Numbered from the stretch's first letter, positions 9,046 to 18,732 are shown. The stretch is 61,932 nt of DNA from Promethearchaeota archaeon (GCA_004524515.1 SDNV01000003.1:1-61932); one strand, 5' to 3'. The notes: generated from the sequence alone by a model not told the origin. Translations and numbers: made by a program.

Positions 9046-10956
9046 TTGTCTACAGATCAACCTGAAGATATTAATATATTAGTTAGTAAATATGGAAAAA
9101 AGCAAGTCTCATTAAATAAAGCGATTAAAAAGTACATTAACCCCGGAAATCGAATATTTATCGATTCTGGTTGTGCCGAACCTTTAGAACTTACTCAAAA
9201 ATTAATTGAATTGGGTCCCGAATTACCGGATGTTGAAATCTTGCATTTTCTCAGTCTGAGCGATTTAGATTATTACGAAACTGCCGGAGGGATTGAAGAC
9301 CTTTTTCGACATAACGCATTTTTTATAGGAAAATCATTGCGTAAATTCATCGAAACGGGCCAAGCAGATTATACTCCCATGCTTCTATCTGAAATTCCAC
9401 GTATATTTAAAAGTGGACAAATGCATTTAGACACGGCCCTCATTCAAGTCAGTCCACCCGATAGATATGGATTTTGTAGCTTTGGAATCAATGTAGATAT
9501 AGTGAAAACTCTTGCAGAGTCAGCAGATACTGTGGTTGCAGAAATAAATCCTAAAATGCCTCGTACCTTAGGAGATGCATTTATACATATAGATGATATT
9601 GATGCATTTGTAGTTACAAACCATGATATTATTGAATTTACATACGGAGAGCCGGATGATGTCTCTAAAAAAATTGCGAAATTTGTTGCTTCTTTAATAG
9701 AAAACGAATCCACCATCCAAATGGGTATTGGTCAAATTCCTAATGCAGTGACAGCTGAACTTATAGAAAAGAAGGATTTGGGGGTGCATAGTGAAGTATT
9801 TTCAGATGGAATAGTAGATCTTGTAGAAAAGGGAGTAGTAACTTGTAAAAAAAAGACGATTCATAAGGACAAAATTATATGTTCGTTTGTAATGGGCTCA
9901 AGACGGTTATATGATTTTGTTAGCGATAATCCTATGGTTGAATTTCATCCCTGTGAATATTGTAATGACCCTTTTATTATAAGCCAAAATTATAAACAGG
10001 TAGCGATTAATGCGGCTCTTACCGTAGATTTAACAGGACAGATAAACTCAGATTCTATTGGACACCAATTTTATAGTGGTATAGGAGGTCAAGTAGATTT
10101 TATAAGAGGTGCTGGCCGAGCAAAAGATGGAAAACCAATTATGGTCGTCCCCAGTACAGCAACTCTAAAAGATGGATCTGTAGTTTCACGAATTGTCCCA
10201 TATCTTGAAAAAGGTTCTGGAGTGGTGGTAACCCGGGGTGATGTCCATTATGTCGTTTCTGAATGGGGTATTGCCTATCTATATGGGAAAAGTATACGAG
10301 AGAGAGTCCTTGAAATGATAAATATAGCCCATCCTAATTTTAGAGAAGAACTACTGGATTATGCCAAGAAATGGAATTATGTTTATTCCGATCAAAAACT
10401 TCCTGTATCCATAGACGGTCGAATTAGTGTATATCCGGAGAAATATGAGACAACTCTATCACTAAAAAATGGAAAAATTATTAAAATACGCCCTGTTAAA
10501 TCTACAGATGAACGAATGTTCCAAGAGCTCCATTATTCTTTAGATGACAAGGATCGCTATTATCGATTTTTTACACCTATTCATGATTTTCGCCATCGAT
10601 TAGTTCAACCTATGGTCAATATCGATTATTCAACAGATATGATCTTAGTTGGCGAGTATTCCGAAGACGGTGAGAAAAAAATTGTTGCCATTGGAGGAAT
10701 TTTTAAATCTGAGAATCCTTCAACAGCAGAATTGGCATTTGTCACCCATAAACAATGGCGTGGGCTTGGGATAACGAAATTTTTATTGAAATATTTGGTG
10801 AAAATTGCACGTGAATTGAAGTATAAGTCATTATCAGGCTCAATTCTCCTTGAAAATAGACCTATGCTTCATATTATCGATAATGCTGGATATCAACTTA
10901 CTTTCAGACATATGGAGGGGGGAGTTTTAGATTTTGTAATGGATATATCGAAATAA
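9046..10956 (+). CDS. Acetyl-CoA hydrolase/CoA-transferase fused to a GNAT acetyltransferase domain
   Basis: Counted from an in-frame GTG at 9037, residues 20-460 are a two-domain CoA-transferase of the acetyl-CoA hydrolase/4-hydroxybutyrate CoA-transferase type. The catalytic glutamate is Glu253 in GVHSEVFSDGIVDL, and GIGGQVDFIRGA is the glycine-rich CoA-binding segment. Residues ~480-639 are a GNAT fold with the acetyl-CoA loop HKQWRGLGITKFLL. This fused arrangement is a known family. The GNAT part may acetylate a lysine on a CoA-metabolising enzyme, but that is inference. TTG 9046 is preferred because AGGTGA (9035-9040) sits 5 bases before it and overlaps the competing GTG 9037. Confidence 0.88.
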   Translation: MSTDQPEDINILVSKYGKKQVSLNKAIKKYINPGNRIFIDSGCAEPLELTQKLIELGPELPDVEILHFLSLSDLDYYETAGGIEDLFRHNAFFIGKSLRKFIETGQADYTPMLLSEIPRIFKSGQMHLDTALIQVSPPDRYGFCSFGINVDIVKTLAESADTVVAEINPKMPRTLGDAFIHIDDIDAFVVTNHDIIEFTYGEPDDVSKKIAKFVASLIENESTIQMGIGQIPNAVTAELIEKKDLGVHSEVFSDGIVDLVEKGVVTCKKKTIHKDKIICSFVMGSRRLYDFVSDNPMVEFHPCEYCNDPFIISQNYKQVAINAALTVDLTGQINSDSIGHQFYSGIGGQVDFIRGAGRAKDGKPIMVVPSTATLKDGSVVSRIVPYLEKGSGVVVTRGDVHYVVSEWGIAYLYGKSIRERVLEMINIAHPNFREELLDYAKKWNYVYSDQKLPVSIDGRISVYPEKYETTLSLKNGKIIKIRPVKSTDERMFQELHYSLDDKDRYYRFFTPIHDFRHRLVQPMVNIDYSTDMILVGEYSEDGEKKIVAIGGIFKSENPSTAELAFVTHKQWRGLGITKFLLKYLVKIARELKYKSLSGSILLENRPMLHIIDNAGYQLTFRHMEGGVLDFVMDISK

Positions 10957-10959
10957 ACC

Positions 10960-10970
10960 TTTTTTTTATT
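10960..10970 (+). terminator. Oligo-T transcription terminator candidate
   Basis: A run of eight T residues begins four bases after the CoA-transferase stop codon. Archaeal termination commonly uses U-rich tracts without a hairpin. Many T runs occur in this AT-rich sequence, so this is only a plausible site. Confidence 0.35.
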
Positions 10971-11205
10971 CTAAATAGCATCCAAAGTCAATTTATGAGA
11001 TTTTTGTTATTCAATTTTAAATCAAAAAATCCAATTTAGCTAATTGTTATTATAATTTAAAAACCCTAAATTCATTTTTGTTTTTTAATTATTTCTACAT
11101 AAAATTTAATCCTTCTGGTGCTTCAAAATAAAAAAGAATCCTAAAGAATTACTAATTACGGATTTTCATAGGTTATATGAGGGAAAGGGTTTAAATTTAG
11201 AAGTA

Positions 11206-12006
11206 ATAAATACATTTCAATTTCTAATATCTTCTTATTACGAGAGATTTGGACGTGATTTCCCTTTCAGAAAAGATCTTACTCCATATAATATTTTAGT
11301 ATCGGAAATTATGTTACAACAAACTCAAACTTCCACGGTCTCAGAAAAATTTCTTAACTTTATAAAACTATTTCCCGATTTTGAAGCGCTTGCTAATGCT
11401 CCTACTGATAGAGTTCTTGAAGCTTGGCAAGGATTAGGCTATAATAGAAGAGCTTTAGCTCTTAAAAATATTGCTGAAAAGGTAATCAATGAATTTGATG
11501 GTCGGCTTCCGGATAAAGTGGAAGAACTTAAAAAATTACCTCAAATTGGACATAATACCGCATCGTCTATAATAACGTTTGCTTTCAATAAAGCCACTTA
11601 TTTTGTTGAGACAAATATTAGGAGAGTTTTTATCTATTTCTTTTTTCATAAAAGAAAAAGTATAAGTGATAAGGAAATTCTACCTCTTGTTAAAGCTACT
11701 GTTGATAAAAAAAATCCTCGAAGATGGTATTATGCCTTAATGGATTATGGAGTAATGCTAAAAAAAACTCATCCTGAACTAAACAAACGAAGTGCTCATT
11801 ATAGAAAACAGAAGCCTTTTAAAGGGTCTAATCGTGAGATAAGAGGGAAAATCTTAAAAATCCTATTGAAAAAAAAGGTCTTGGAAAAAAGTGAGTTATA
11901 TAGTTACTTAAAATATCCTCAACATAGAATTAATAAGATATTAGGAGAGTTGGAGAAAGAGGGATTCTTAAGTATTATAAACGAAAAAATTCAAGTTGCG
12001 GATTGA
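11206..12006 (+). CDS. MutY-like HhH-GPD DNA glycosylase without the iron-sulfur cluster
   Basis: The segment YYERFGRDFPFR..LTPYNILVSEIMLQQTQTS is the N-terminal signature of A/G-specific adenine glycosylases, with the catalytic Glu in SEIMLQQT. LPQIGHNTASSI is the helix-hairpin-helix and ALMDYG carries the catalytic Asp. The first ATG (11311) comes after the catalytic Glu, so translation must begin upstream. The frame is open back to 11110 but offers no ATG, GTG or TTG. ATA at 11206 is the placement used here, with a GAAGTA-like site close upstream. The Cys ligands of the 4Fe-4S cluster are absent and are replaced by NKRSAHYRKQKPFKGS, as in cluster-less relatives. A winged helix (~180-231 of the shorter frame) follows. 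It meets the radical SAM gene tail to tail. Confidence 0.8.
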   Translation: MNTFQFLISSYYERFGRDFPFRKDLTPYNILVSEIMLQQTQTSTVSEKFLNFIKLFPDFEALANAPTDRVLEAWQGLGYNRRALALKNIAEKVINEFDGRLPDKVEELKKLPQIGHNTASSIITFAFNKATYFVETNIRRVFIYFFFHKRKSISDKEILPLVKATVDKKNPRRWYYALMDYGVMLKKTHPELNKRSAHYRKQKPFKGSNREIRGKILKILLKKKVLEKSELYSYLKYPQHRINKILGELEKEGFLSIINEKIQVAD

Positions 12007-12007
12007 A

Positions 12008-13291
12008 TCAATTAAATTTTTTTTGGTTCAAATATTTCGAAATTTTTATTGCCATACGTTGTTGTGTTTTCCAGTCACCAAATGCATTACCAGAGGATGT
12101 TAATTTTAAAATTGCTTTTTTCATCTTTTCATCAATTAGATTTAAGGATTTTTTTGCAAAGGGCGTGTTTGGGAGGGGTATAAATGAATGTGTATGAATT
12201 TTAGCCCCCTTTTTAACCAAATTATTCATCATTTTTATAGTAAGTTTTACATCTTCACTATTTTCTCCTGGTAATCCAAAAATAAAATCCACATTAGCTT
12301 TAAGATTTTTCGATAATGTTAATTCAACTGCATTATAGACATCCTCAATAGAATGTTCTCTATGGCACAGATCCAACACCCTTTGACTTCCAGATTGAGC
12401 TCCTATTATAATATTATCATTAGAAGCATACTTCAAAATTAGATCTAATGTTCTCTCATTTACGTGTTCAGGTCTAACTTCTGACGGAAATGAACCAAAA
12501 AATATTTTACCTCTTGGCAGAATGATCTCTTTAATTTTCTGTAATAAATTTTCAAGTTTATTTAGGTTTAGGTTTTTTCCATCTTCAGAACCATAAGAAA
12601 ATGCATTTGGTGTTATAAATCTGATATCCGTAAGATTTTTACTTTTCATAATTCTGATATATTTACAAATCGATTCTATACTTCTATGCCTAGGATTAGT
12701 GCCTAATATAAAGGGGGTTTGACAAAAATAGCAAACATAAGGACATCCTCTCGTTATTTCAATGGCTCCGAATTTATTATGTTTAACTGGAAAAGGAGGA
12801 TATCTATTTAAATCAATCGGAGTCCTTTTTCCAGTATATTGATAAATATTATTTTCATCCAAAAAGGCAATTCCTTTTATATTTCGAAAATCTTGTCCAT
12901 TTTTCAAATTTTGTAAGAATTCAATTAAACTCTCTTCCCCTTCCCCAATAAATATTATGTCAAATCCCAATTCAAGTGTACCTTTTGGATCCCCTGAAGG
13001 ATGAGGCCCACCGGCAATATAAAAAATTCTTTTTCCAAATTTTTTTTTAATACTACTCATTAATCCCTGAATTTCCCATAGTTGAGTAGTGAAAAAGGAG
13101 ATTGCGAGTACAATATACTCATATTTTTGAATATAATGATATAAAGCGTCAAAAAGAGATTCTTTCGTATTAATGAAAAATATCTCAATATCGCTCAGCG
13201 TTTTCTCGGTCTCTAAAGCTCCAACTAAAGCATTAAAACTGTATCTATTAGAGCTAGTATAATATACTATAAAAGCAATTTTTTTTCGCAA
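12008..13291 (-). CDS. B12-binding-domain radical SAM protein (MJ_1487-like)
   Basis: Residues ~1-130 form a cobalamin-binding-like Rossmann domain. RGCPYVCYFCQTP (Cys183, 187 and 190) is the CxxxCxxC site for the radical SAM 4Fe-4S cluster. GGPHPSGDP and FGLPGENSEDV are typical of this class. The length of 427 residues fits the archaeal family known as MJ_1487-like. The substrate is unknown; related enzymes methylate or rearrange unreactive carbons. The start is TTG 13291, supported by GAGGTA a few bases upstream. Confidence 0.83.
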   Translation of the reverse strand: MRKKIAFIVYYTSSNRYSFNALVGALETEKTLSDIEIFFINTKESLFDALYHYIQKYEYIVLAISFFTTQLWEIQGLMSSIKKKFGKRIFYIAGGPHPSGDPKGTLELGFDIIFIGEGEESLIEFLQNLKNGQDFRNIKGIAFLDENNIYQYTGKRTPIDLNRYPPFPVKHNKFGAIEITRGCPYVCYFCQTPFILGTNPRHRSIESICKYIRIMKSKNLTDIRFITPNAFSYGSEDGKNLNLNKLENLLQKIKEIILPRGKIFFGSFPSEVRPEHVNERTLDLILKYASNDNIIIGAQSGSQRVLDLCHREHSIEDVYNAVELTLSKNLKANVDFIFGLPGENSEDVKLTIKMMNNLVKKGAKIHTHSFIPLPNTPFAKKSLNLIDEKMKKAILKLTSSGNAFGDWKTQQRMAIKISKYLNQKKFN

Positions 13292-13448
13292 ATTGTACCT
13301 CGCTACTTTTTTTGAATAATTTCAAAATTAGTATTAATTATGTTATCTAAATAAAATTAAATAATATAAATATTGGATTATATAAGATTAATAAAACAAA
13401 TTCAATAAATTTTAAATAATAACATACCAATTTTTTGAGGAAGAAATT

Positions 13449-13916
13449 ATGATTTTAAACGAGATTATTGCTACTACATCGAGCGAAGTGGGTATTTCTT
13501 GGTTTGATTTTTACTCAATCGGCCATATATGTTTAGGAATAGGGGTGTTTTTATTCTTTTCTCTTTTTTATACCATCCCAAAATCTAAAGGTAAAACACC
13601 CATATTTTCACTGCTGTTTGTTTTTATCCTTACAATAATAATCTTAATTGCCTGGGAGATTCTAGAAAATACTTTACTACTTGTCATGAATTTAAAATTT
13701 GAGGATAGAAATGATAGTCCTCAAAATATCTTTACAGACATGATTTTTGGAACGCTTGGTGGTCTTGTTGCATGGATTTTTGCTTATATAACATTCGAAA
13801 AAGATAAGAAAGTATGGCCATATTATACCTTTGGGCTAATAGCTTTTGCTCTATGGCTTGTAATTTTCATTATTCTCCGTAATTTAACATTACATAATGC
13901 CCCCATTATTTCATAA
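13449..13916 (+). CDS. Four-helix membrane protein of unknown function
   Basis: The product has 155 residues with four hydrophobic helices (~25-45, 55-78, 100-118 and 128-147). Polar residues in or next to the helices (IGHICLG, WEILENTL, DRNDSPQNIFTDMIFGTLGG) resemble small DUF-type membrane families with a conserved Glu/Asn/Asp set, but I cannot name one. GAGGAAG lies 6 bases before the ATG, so the start is secure. A T-rich tract follows, and the next gene starts 32 bases later. Confidence 0.65.
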   Translation: MILNEIIATTSSEVGISWFDFYSIGHICLGIGVFLFFSLFYTIPKSKGKTPIFSLLFVFILTIIILIAWEILENTLLLVMNLKFEDRNDSPQNIFTDMIFGTLGGLVAWIFAYITFEKDKKVWPYYTFGLIAFALWLVIFIILRNLTLHNAPIIS

Positions 13917-13948
13917 TTTTTTTTTATTTTTACTTTTTTATTACTTTA

Positions 13949-14716
13949 ATGGATTATTTAAAATTTTTAAAATCCTATAAAGGGTCACTACCCTTAATCA
14001 TTTCCGTTCCTCATGGAGGCACCTTAGAGTGTAAAGATATCCCAAAAAGAATGAGTGGTATAATGGGAATCGATAAAGGCACCATTAAATTAGCAGAAGA
14101 TTTAATTTTAAAAATTGAGGTTTTATCTCTTAACTATTTTCCAAAAAAAATGACCCCTTCCTATATCATATCAAAAGTGCGGCGCAGTAAATTAGATTTA
14201 AACCGAAAGGAAACGGAAGCTTTTTTTCCTAATTCCCTATTAGCTAAGAACATTTATCATTATTATCATAAAAAAATTAGGGAATTAATTAATTATAACT
14301 TAAAATTGCATAATTATTCCCTCTTAATCGATATCCATGGGTTTGAAAAGCATAAACGTCCGTCAGGGTATAGAGATGTTGAGATTGTATTAGGGACTCA
14401 GAATCTTTCCACTTTTTATCTAGAACCTGTACCCATAAGAGATAGAGACAAAAACCTACGCGGGGCGATTATTAAAAAATTTCTTCAATTAAATATACCA
14501 ATTGCTCCCGGACATCCAAGGAGGAGAGAATATATCTTGATGGGGGGGTATATTACTCAAAAATATGGAATTTCTAAAATATCAGGAAGCCAGTCCATGC
14601 AAATAGAATTTTCTGATAGAATTAGATTAATTGATAAGAAATTAAGAAATGACGTTTTAATCAGTCTTTCGGATGTATTATTAAAAGATTTGTCAACCAT
14701 TCTTGTGAAATGCTAA
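13949..14716 (+). CDS. N-formylglutamate amidohydrolase-like protein
   Basis: The start SLPLIISVPHGGT (PHGG at 21-24), the middle SKVRRSKLDLNR and LLIDIHGFEKHKRPSG, and the late SMQIEFSDRIR are the zinc-binding and substrate-binding signatures of the N-formylglutamate amidohydrolase superfamily. In histidine breakdown such enzymes release formate from N-formylglutamate. No histidine-degradation gene is nearby, so the substrate here may be another acyl-amino acid. The length (255) is typical. Confidence 0.75.
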   Translation: MDYLKFLKSYKGSLPLIISVPHGGTLECKDIPKRMSGIMGIDKGTIKLAEDLILKIEVLSLNYFPKKMTPSYIISKVRRSKLDLNRKETEAFFPNSLLAKNIYHYYHKKIRELINYNLKLHNYSLLIDIHGFEKHKRPSGYRDVEIVLGTQNLSTFYLEPVPIRDRDKNLRGAIIKKFLQLNIPIAPGHPRRREYILMGGYITQKYGISKISGSQSMQIEFSDRIRLIDKKLRNDVLISLSDVLLKDLSTILVKC

Positions 14717-14807
14717 AAATTGAATTAATTTAACCTCAAGCTTTTAAACCGGATTTATAATTTTAAATGAAAACCTTTTATTATTATTTACCATTTTCAA
14801 ACCCAAT

Positions 14808-15527
14808 ATGGATAATAAAATAGGATTTGTATTCGATCTGGATGGTACGCTAATTAATTCCACCGATATTGGTAAAGTCGTGAAAAAAGAAATATATAAA
14901 GAGTTTAACATTCGAACTAATGACGCAATAGAAAAAGAGATTGAACAACTCACCTATGAAATCATGCATGGTGAAAATCGAAAGAATTTGGGCGCCAAAC
15001 TAATGTGGGCTATTTTTAAAAAACTAGGATTATCATTTTTTCATCGAGTTAAGGCATTAAAAATGGCAAATCGAATATTTAAGCAAGAGATTCCAAAAAT
15101 TAAATTATATGAAGGCACTCGGGAGCTGTTTGAATTTTTAGATACGAACTCTATTGATTACGCTATCGCCACTACCTCTTCTAAAAAAGAAGTGGATGAT
15201 AGACTAAAAAAATTTCCAGATTTTTATATAAAATTTGCGGGGAAGATTATTTCTCGCAACGATGTAAAAAAATTAAAGCCCCATCCAGAGAGTATCGAAT
15301 TAGCCGCTAAACTTATGGAAGTTACTTTCGATAATTTAGTGATGGTAGGAGATATGCATAGTGACATATTGATGGGTAAAAAAGTAGGAGCTATAACTAT
15401 TGGTGTCACGACAGGACTTTTTTCTCGTCAAAAACTTCTTGAGATCAATCCCGATTTTATATTTGATTCTGTTGCAGAAATTAGTGAAAATTTTGAGCAA
15501 ATTAAAGATAAGTTAATAAATAATTAA
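14808..15527 (+). CDS. HAD-superfamily hydrolase
   Basis: FVFDLDGTLINS (Asp10 and Asp12) is HAD motif I, IATTSSKK is motif II, the Lys of KKLKPHPES is motif III, and MVGDMHSDILMGKKVG is motif IV. A helical cap lies between residues ~20 and 100. This is the layout of phosphoglycolate-phosphatase-like enzymes, but the substrate cannot be assigned. It follows the amidohydrolase-like gene on the same strand by about 90 bases. Confidence 0.87.
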   Translation: MDNKIGFVFDLDGTLINSTDIGKVVKKEIYKEFNIRTNDAIEKEIEQLTYEIMHGENRKNLGAKLMWAIFKKLGLSFFHRVKALKMANRIFKQEIPKIKLYEGTRELFEFLDTNSIDYAIATTSSKKEVDDRLKKFPDFYIKFAGKIISRNDVKKLKPHPESIELAAKLMEVTFDNLVMVGDMHSDILMGKKVGAITIGVTTGLFSRQKLLEINPDFIFDSVAEISENFEQIKDKLINN

Positions 15528-15603
15528 AAAAAATAGAGGATTTTTAAATAATAAATTCTTGAAATAAGGTTTTTTTAATTGATTTTTTAGATTTATATTT
15601 TTT

Positions 15604-15993
15604 TTAAGTGGGTCTCATCGGTTCTAAATAGTCTGTAATATAATCTGCGAGAGATCCATAAGCCATAGTTAATTGTAAATCTCCTTCAATCTTCAAATCT
15701 CCACTCATATAAGCAGAAGTTCCATCAACTTCACCATTAAAAAACTTTTGAGCAAATTCAACATCTTCTAATATCATCGTAACTTCAGGATCTTCTGCTT
15801 CTGCATCCATTACGAATGAATATTTCCCTTCTTCAAATTTTTGATATGCTCTAATATTGCCGATTTTCCATTGAATGATCCCTTCAATATCTTCCATATC
15901 TTCCTGAAACTCCTCATCAACCTTCGCAATTTCTTCTAAACTTTTAACCATGATATAAAACATCATCTTTACTTGAAGTTCTTTTTTCTCCAT
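15604..15993 (-). CDS. SCP2 sterol-carrier-like lipid-binding protein
   Basis: The pattern IIQWKIGNIRAYQKFEEGKYSF, DPEVTMILEDVEFAQKFFNG and GDLKIEGDLQLTMAYGSLADYI is typical of the SCP2 fold, a beta sheet with a hydrophobic lipid tunnel. The length is 129 residues. AGAGGTG lies just upstream of the ATG. It follows a diverged paralog by about 15 bases and the two are surely co-transcribed. The cargo is unknown; archaeal members could bind fatty acids or isoprenoid lipids. Confidence 0.7.
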   Translation of the reverse strand: MEKKELQVKMMFYIMVKSLEEIAKVDEEFQEDMEDIEGIIQWKIGNIRAYQKFEEGKYSFVMDAEAEDPEVTMILEDVEFAQKFFNGEVDGTSAYMSGDLKIEGDLQLTMAYGSLADYITDYLEPMRPT

Positions 15994-16008
15994 TTTTCTT
16001 TACACCTC

Positions 16009-16392
16009 TTATGTTCCTCCTAATCCTTCAGCATAAGATCCTACAGTTTCCAAAATAAATGCTAATTTGGCGGCTTTATCTGCATCAGAGACTTTGACAA
16101 TATTGATAAATTCACTTGCATCCACCTGACCCGTCAGCATCTTTAACGCATTTCCGACATCTTCAATAGTAAAAGTTACTGTGGGATTGGCTGCTGTTCC
16201 ATCAAACCCTTTAATAGTATCATTTTTGATTTCGGTATACATGGCTATATCATCTCCAATTTTCCATTGTAATATCTCATTTAAGCCTTTTAATTTGTTT
16301 TTAAATTCGCTATCAAATTTGGCAATTTCTCCCGCAGCATAACTAATCATACTCCCTAATACTTTAACACATACTTTTTCCTCTATTGACAT
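16009..16392 (-). CDS. SCP2-like protein, paralog of the downstream gene
   Basis: It shares the layout ILQWKIGDDIAMYTEIKN, NPTVTFTIEDVGNALKMLTGQVDA with its neighbour at 15604-15993. ATG 16392 is chosen because an AGGTTG element precedes it; an in-frame TTG at 16404 would add four residues. The pair probably arose by tandem duplication and then diverged, since the C-terminal halves differ clearly. No membrane segment or signal peptide is present, so it acts in the cytoplasm. Confidence 0.65.
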   Translation of the reverse strand: MSIEEKVCVKVLGSMISYAAGEIAKFDSEFKNKLKGLNEILQWKIGDDIAMYTEIKNDTIKGFDGTAANPTVTFTIEDVGNALKMLTGQVDASEFINIVKVSDADKAAKLAFILETVGSYAEGLGGT

Positions 16393-16668
16393 TATAAAAT
16401 ACAACCTGTGTTTTGTTTGAAAATATTGAAAAATTTTTGGTCAAATAAGTATTAATAATTTATAATTCCCGTCTTCTATAAAAATGTTTAGTTTAATATC
16501 CTATCTTTTACTCCCGTAAGAAATTATAACACTATTTATTGTTTCACGGTTTTAATATATTTTAAGTAAAAAACAAAAAAAATGGCATTAAAAAGGAAAA
16601 GAAAACCTTAAGAGTATTTTATAAGGCAAATTATTGTGAAGTTAAACTAAATTATTTAGGTGATTCAA

Positions 16669-17856
16669 CTATTTCGGTTGAAGTATTTGAAAAGGGGCCG
16701 CTGAACATCTCCAAATAGCTAAATCCTCGAACCCTAACACTTCAGCATTGGTTTTCTCACCATTACACGTAGCTTTTAACTTTTGCCATAAAATATTTGC
16801 GATATCCTCAATTCTTTTATCTTCGGTTATGATTTTAGACGCATCAATATCGATGTTTGAGGACATCCAATCACAAGTTTGAGGGTTACCACAGAGTTTA
16901 ATTACGGGAGCTACGGGATTCCCGCAGGGGCTTCCTCTTCCTGTAGTCATACAAATTATTTGAGCACCTGCAGCAGCTAAACCTGTCATTGATTCCACAT
17001 CTAGACCGGGTTCAATCATAAGCCACAAACCTTTTCCTTTAGGTGATTCTGAATATTCTACTACTCCTTCTATAGGAGCATTACCTGCTTTGGCGATGGT
17101 TCCTAAAGATTTCTCTTCAATCGTTGTTAATCCCCCCTCAATATTGCCTGGTGTCGGTTGTATCCCTCTAAAATCGATGCCATATTGAGCAATATTTTCT
17201 AAAAACATATTTAATATTGCACTAATTTTCTCAGCTATTTTCTCATCTTTTGCTCTCTTTATAAGTAAATGTTCTGTTCCAATCCATTCGGTAAATTCCG
17301 GTAATATTGATGTCCCCCCTAAATTAACAATTTTATCGGATATTACGCCAACAGCCGGATTGGCGGTAATTCCTGAGATCGAATCTGATCCACCACACTC
17401 TAATCCCAAAATTAAGTTAGAAAAATCAAAAGGTTCCCTTTTCATTTCGCTTGCTTCCTCTGCCATTTGCTGCCCTATCTTAATCCCTTTTTCGATTGCT
17501 GCGGGGGTCCCTCCTTGAACATCTTGCACATTAAAAAAATCAATAGGTTTTTTTGTTCTTTTAATGTTTTTAGCTATAAGCTTATTGCTCAAATTTTCAC
17601 AACCTAGACCTACAACAATAGCTCCATAAATATTTGGATTACTACCTAATCCTATTAATGTTCGAGAGGTATAGGTATAATCTGGACCAAATTGTCCACA
17701 ACCCAGAGGATGAGTTATTGCAACCCCATTCTCTATCTTATTTGCTATTTGCTGAGCAACCCTATTTACGCACACAACTGAGGATATTACCGCAATTTTG
17801 TTACGAATACCTGGATTTCCCTTTGGTCTTTCAAAACCCATGAATTCTTCACTCAT
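16669..17856 (-). CDS. UxaA-family lyase, large (catalytic) subunit
   Basis: The ~395-residue protein has the features of the altronate/galactarate dehydratase C-terminal family: NGVAITHPLGCGQFG, GLECGGSDSISGITANPAVG and CMTTGRGSPCGNPVAPVIKLCGN. In split systems this large chain pairs with a small SAF-domain subunit, exactly as here, where the genes overlap by 8 bases. Family activities include altronate dehydration and (2R)-sulfolactate sulfo-lyase (SuyAB). The sequence alone does not choose between them, and no transporter or dehydrogenase for either pathway lies next to it. Confidence 0.8.
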   Translation of the reverse strand: MSEEFMGFERPKGNPGIRNKIAVISSVVCVNRVAQQIANKIENGVAITHPLGCGQFGPDYTYTSRTLIGLGSNPNIYGAIVVGLGCENLSNKLIAKNIKRTKKPIDFFNVQDVQGGTPAAIEKGIKIGQQMAEEASEMKREPFDFSNLILGLECGGSDSISGITANPAVGVISDKIVNLGGTSILPEFTEWIGTEHLLIKRAKDEKIAEKISAILNMFLENIAQYGIDFRGIQPTPGNIEGGLTTIEEKSLGTIAKAGNAPIEGVVEYSESPKGKGLWLMIEPGLDVESMTGLAAAGAQIICMTTGRGSPCGNPVAPVIKLCGNPQTCDWMSSNIDIDASKIITEDKRIEDIANILWQKLKATCNGEKTNAEVLGFEDLAIWRCSAAPFQILQPK

Positions 17857-18133
17857 TGCCCACCATCTCTAAATAATGACTTTTAATATTATGGGTATGA
17901 ATCCAGTCTCCTGGTTTTACATCTTCAGTCGCAATTCCTATTATCTCTCCATATTTTCGAATTAATTCTCCTTTGTTAATATCCCTCAATGCGAATTTAT
18001 GACCCATAGAAATATCTTGATTAAGTTTGATTATTTTCCCCCCATTAATTTGTAACTCTTCATCTTTGGGAACATCTGTTAGGGTTGTAGCGCAATTATC
18101 TTCTGAATTCATTATAATAAATTTATTTTTCAT
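17849..18133 (-). CDS. UxaA-family lyase, small SAF-domain subunit
   Basis: The 94-residue protein is a SAF domain: MGHKFALRDINKGELIRKYGEIIGIA and GDWIHTHNIKSHY are the usual core and C-terminal motifs. It is the first gene of the pair and overlaps the large subunit by 8 bases, which implies coupled translation and a 1:1 complex. AGGGAAA precedes the ATG. Confidence 0.8.
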   Translation of the reverse strand: MKNKFIIMNSEDNCATTLTDVPKDEELQINGGKIIKLNQDISMGHKFALRDINKGELIRKYGEIIGIATEDVKPGDWIHTHNIKSHYLEMVGNE

Positions 18134-18312
18134 AATTTTCCCTAAATAGAAGTTTAAATTTAAAATCTTTAATTAAAATTTAAATTTTAACCATTTAATA
18201 GGTTATGATTTTGAAAAAAATTCAATAAAGAGCGAAGAATTCTAAAATATAAATTTTAAATCTTTTTACGAATTAAATAAATTAATTTAAGACCTGAGGA
18301 TTTTCCTACATA

Positions 18313-18636
18313 ATGGTAGAAGAACATATAGACGTTGAAGACATTGAAGCATTTATTGATGGGTTAAAAAAATCTTTTGATTCACTAGATGAAGTAAAAA
18401 CTCATCAAGGATTTCAAATGCAACTAGCAAAAGCTATCTCTTCTCTAAGAGAAAAAAAGATTTCAAAAATCGAGCCATTACCAAAATTTATTGGACCAAT
18501 AGATATGAAAGAATATTTACTGACCAAATTAGAAGATTTAAAAAACATTTTAGAAACGGATGAGATAAAAAGTTCGAAAAAATTTAATTTGGTAATGGAA
18601 ATTGCAAAGTTAAGAGAAAAATTAAATGAATTATAA
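18313..18636 (+). CDS. Small uncharacterised helical protein
   Basis: This is 107 residues, acidic at the N-terminus and all-helical in appearance, with two stretches of coiled-coil-like periodicity (~13-55 and ~68-107). There is no Cys, membrane segment or motif I can name. GAGGA lies about 10 bases before the ATG, which supports translation. It is a single gene between the UxaA pair and tatD. Confidence 0.6.
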   Translation: MVEEHIDVEDIEAFIDGLKKSFDSLDEVKTHQGFQMQLAKAISSLREKKISKIEPLPKFIGPIDMKEYLLTKLEDLKNILETDEIKSSKKFNLVMEIAKLREKLNEL

Positions 18637-18732
18637 CTAGATATCTCTAATTTTTAACAATCATAATCATTTCTAAAGGTTTAAACAAATAAGTTTTAGC
18701 ATTTTTACAACAGACTATTTGGAGGAGTACTA

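Noticed and set aside
9444..9716. Antisense open frame within the CoA-transferase gene
   Set aside because: A shadow of the real gene: low-complexity residues, no ribosome-binding site, no domain.
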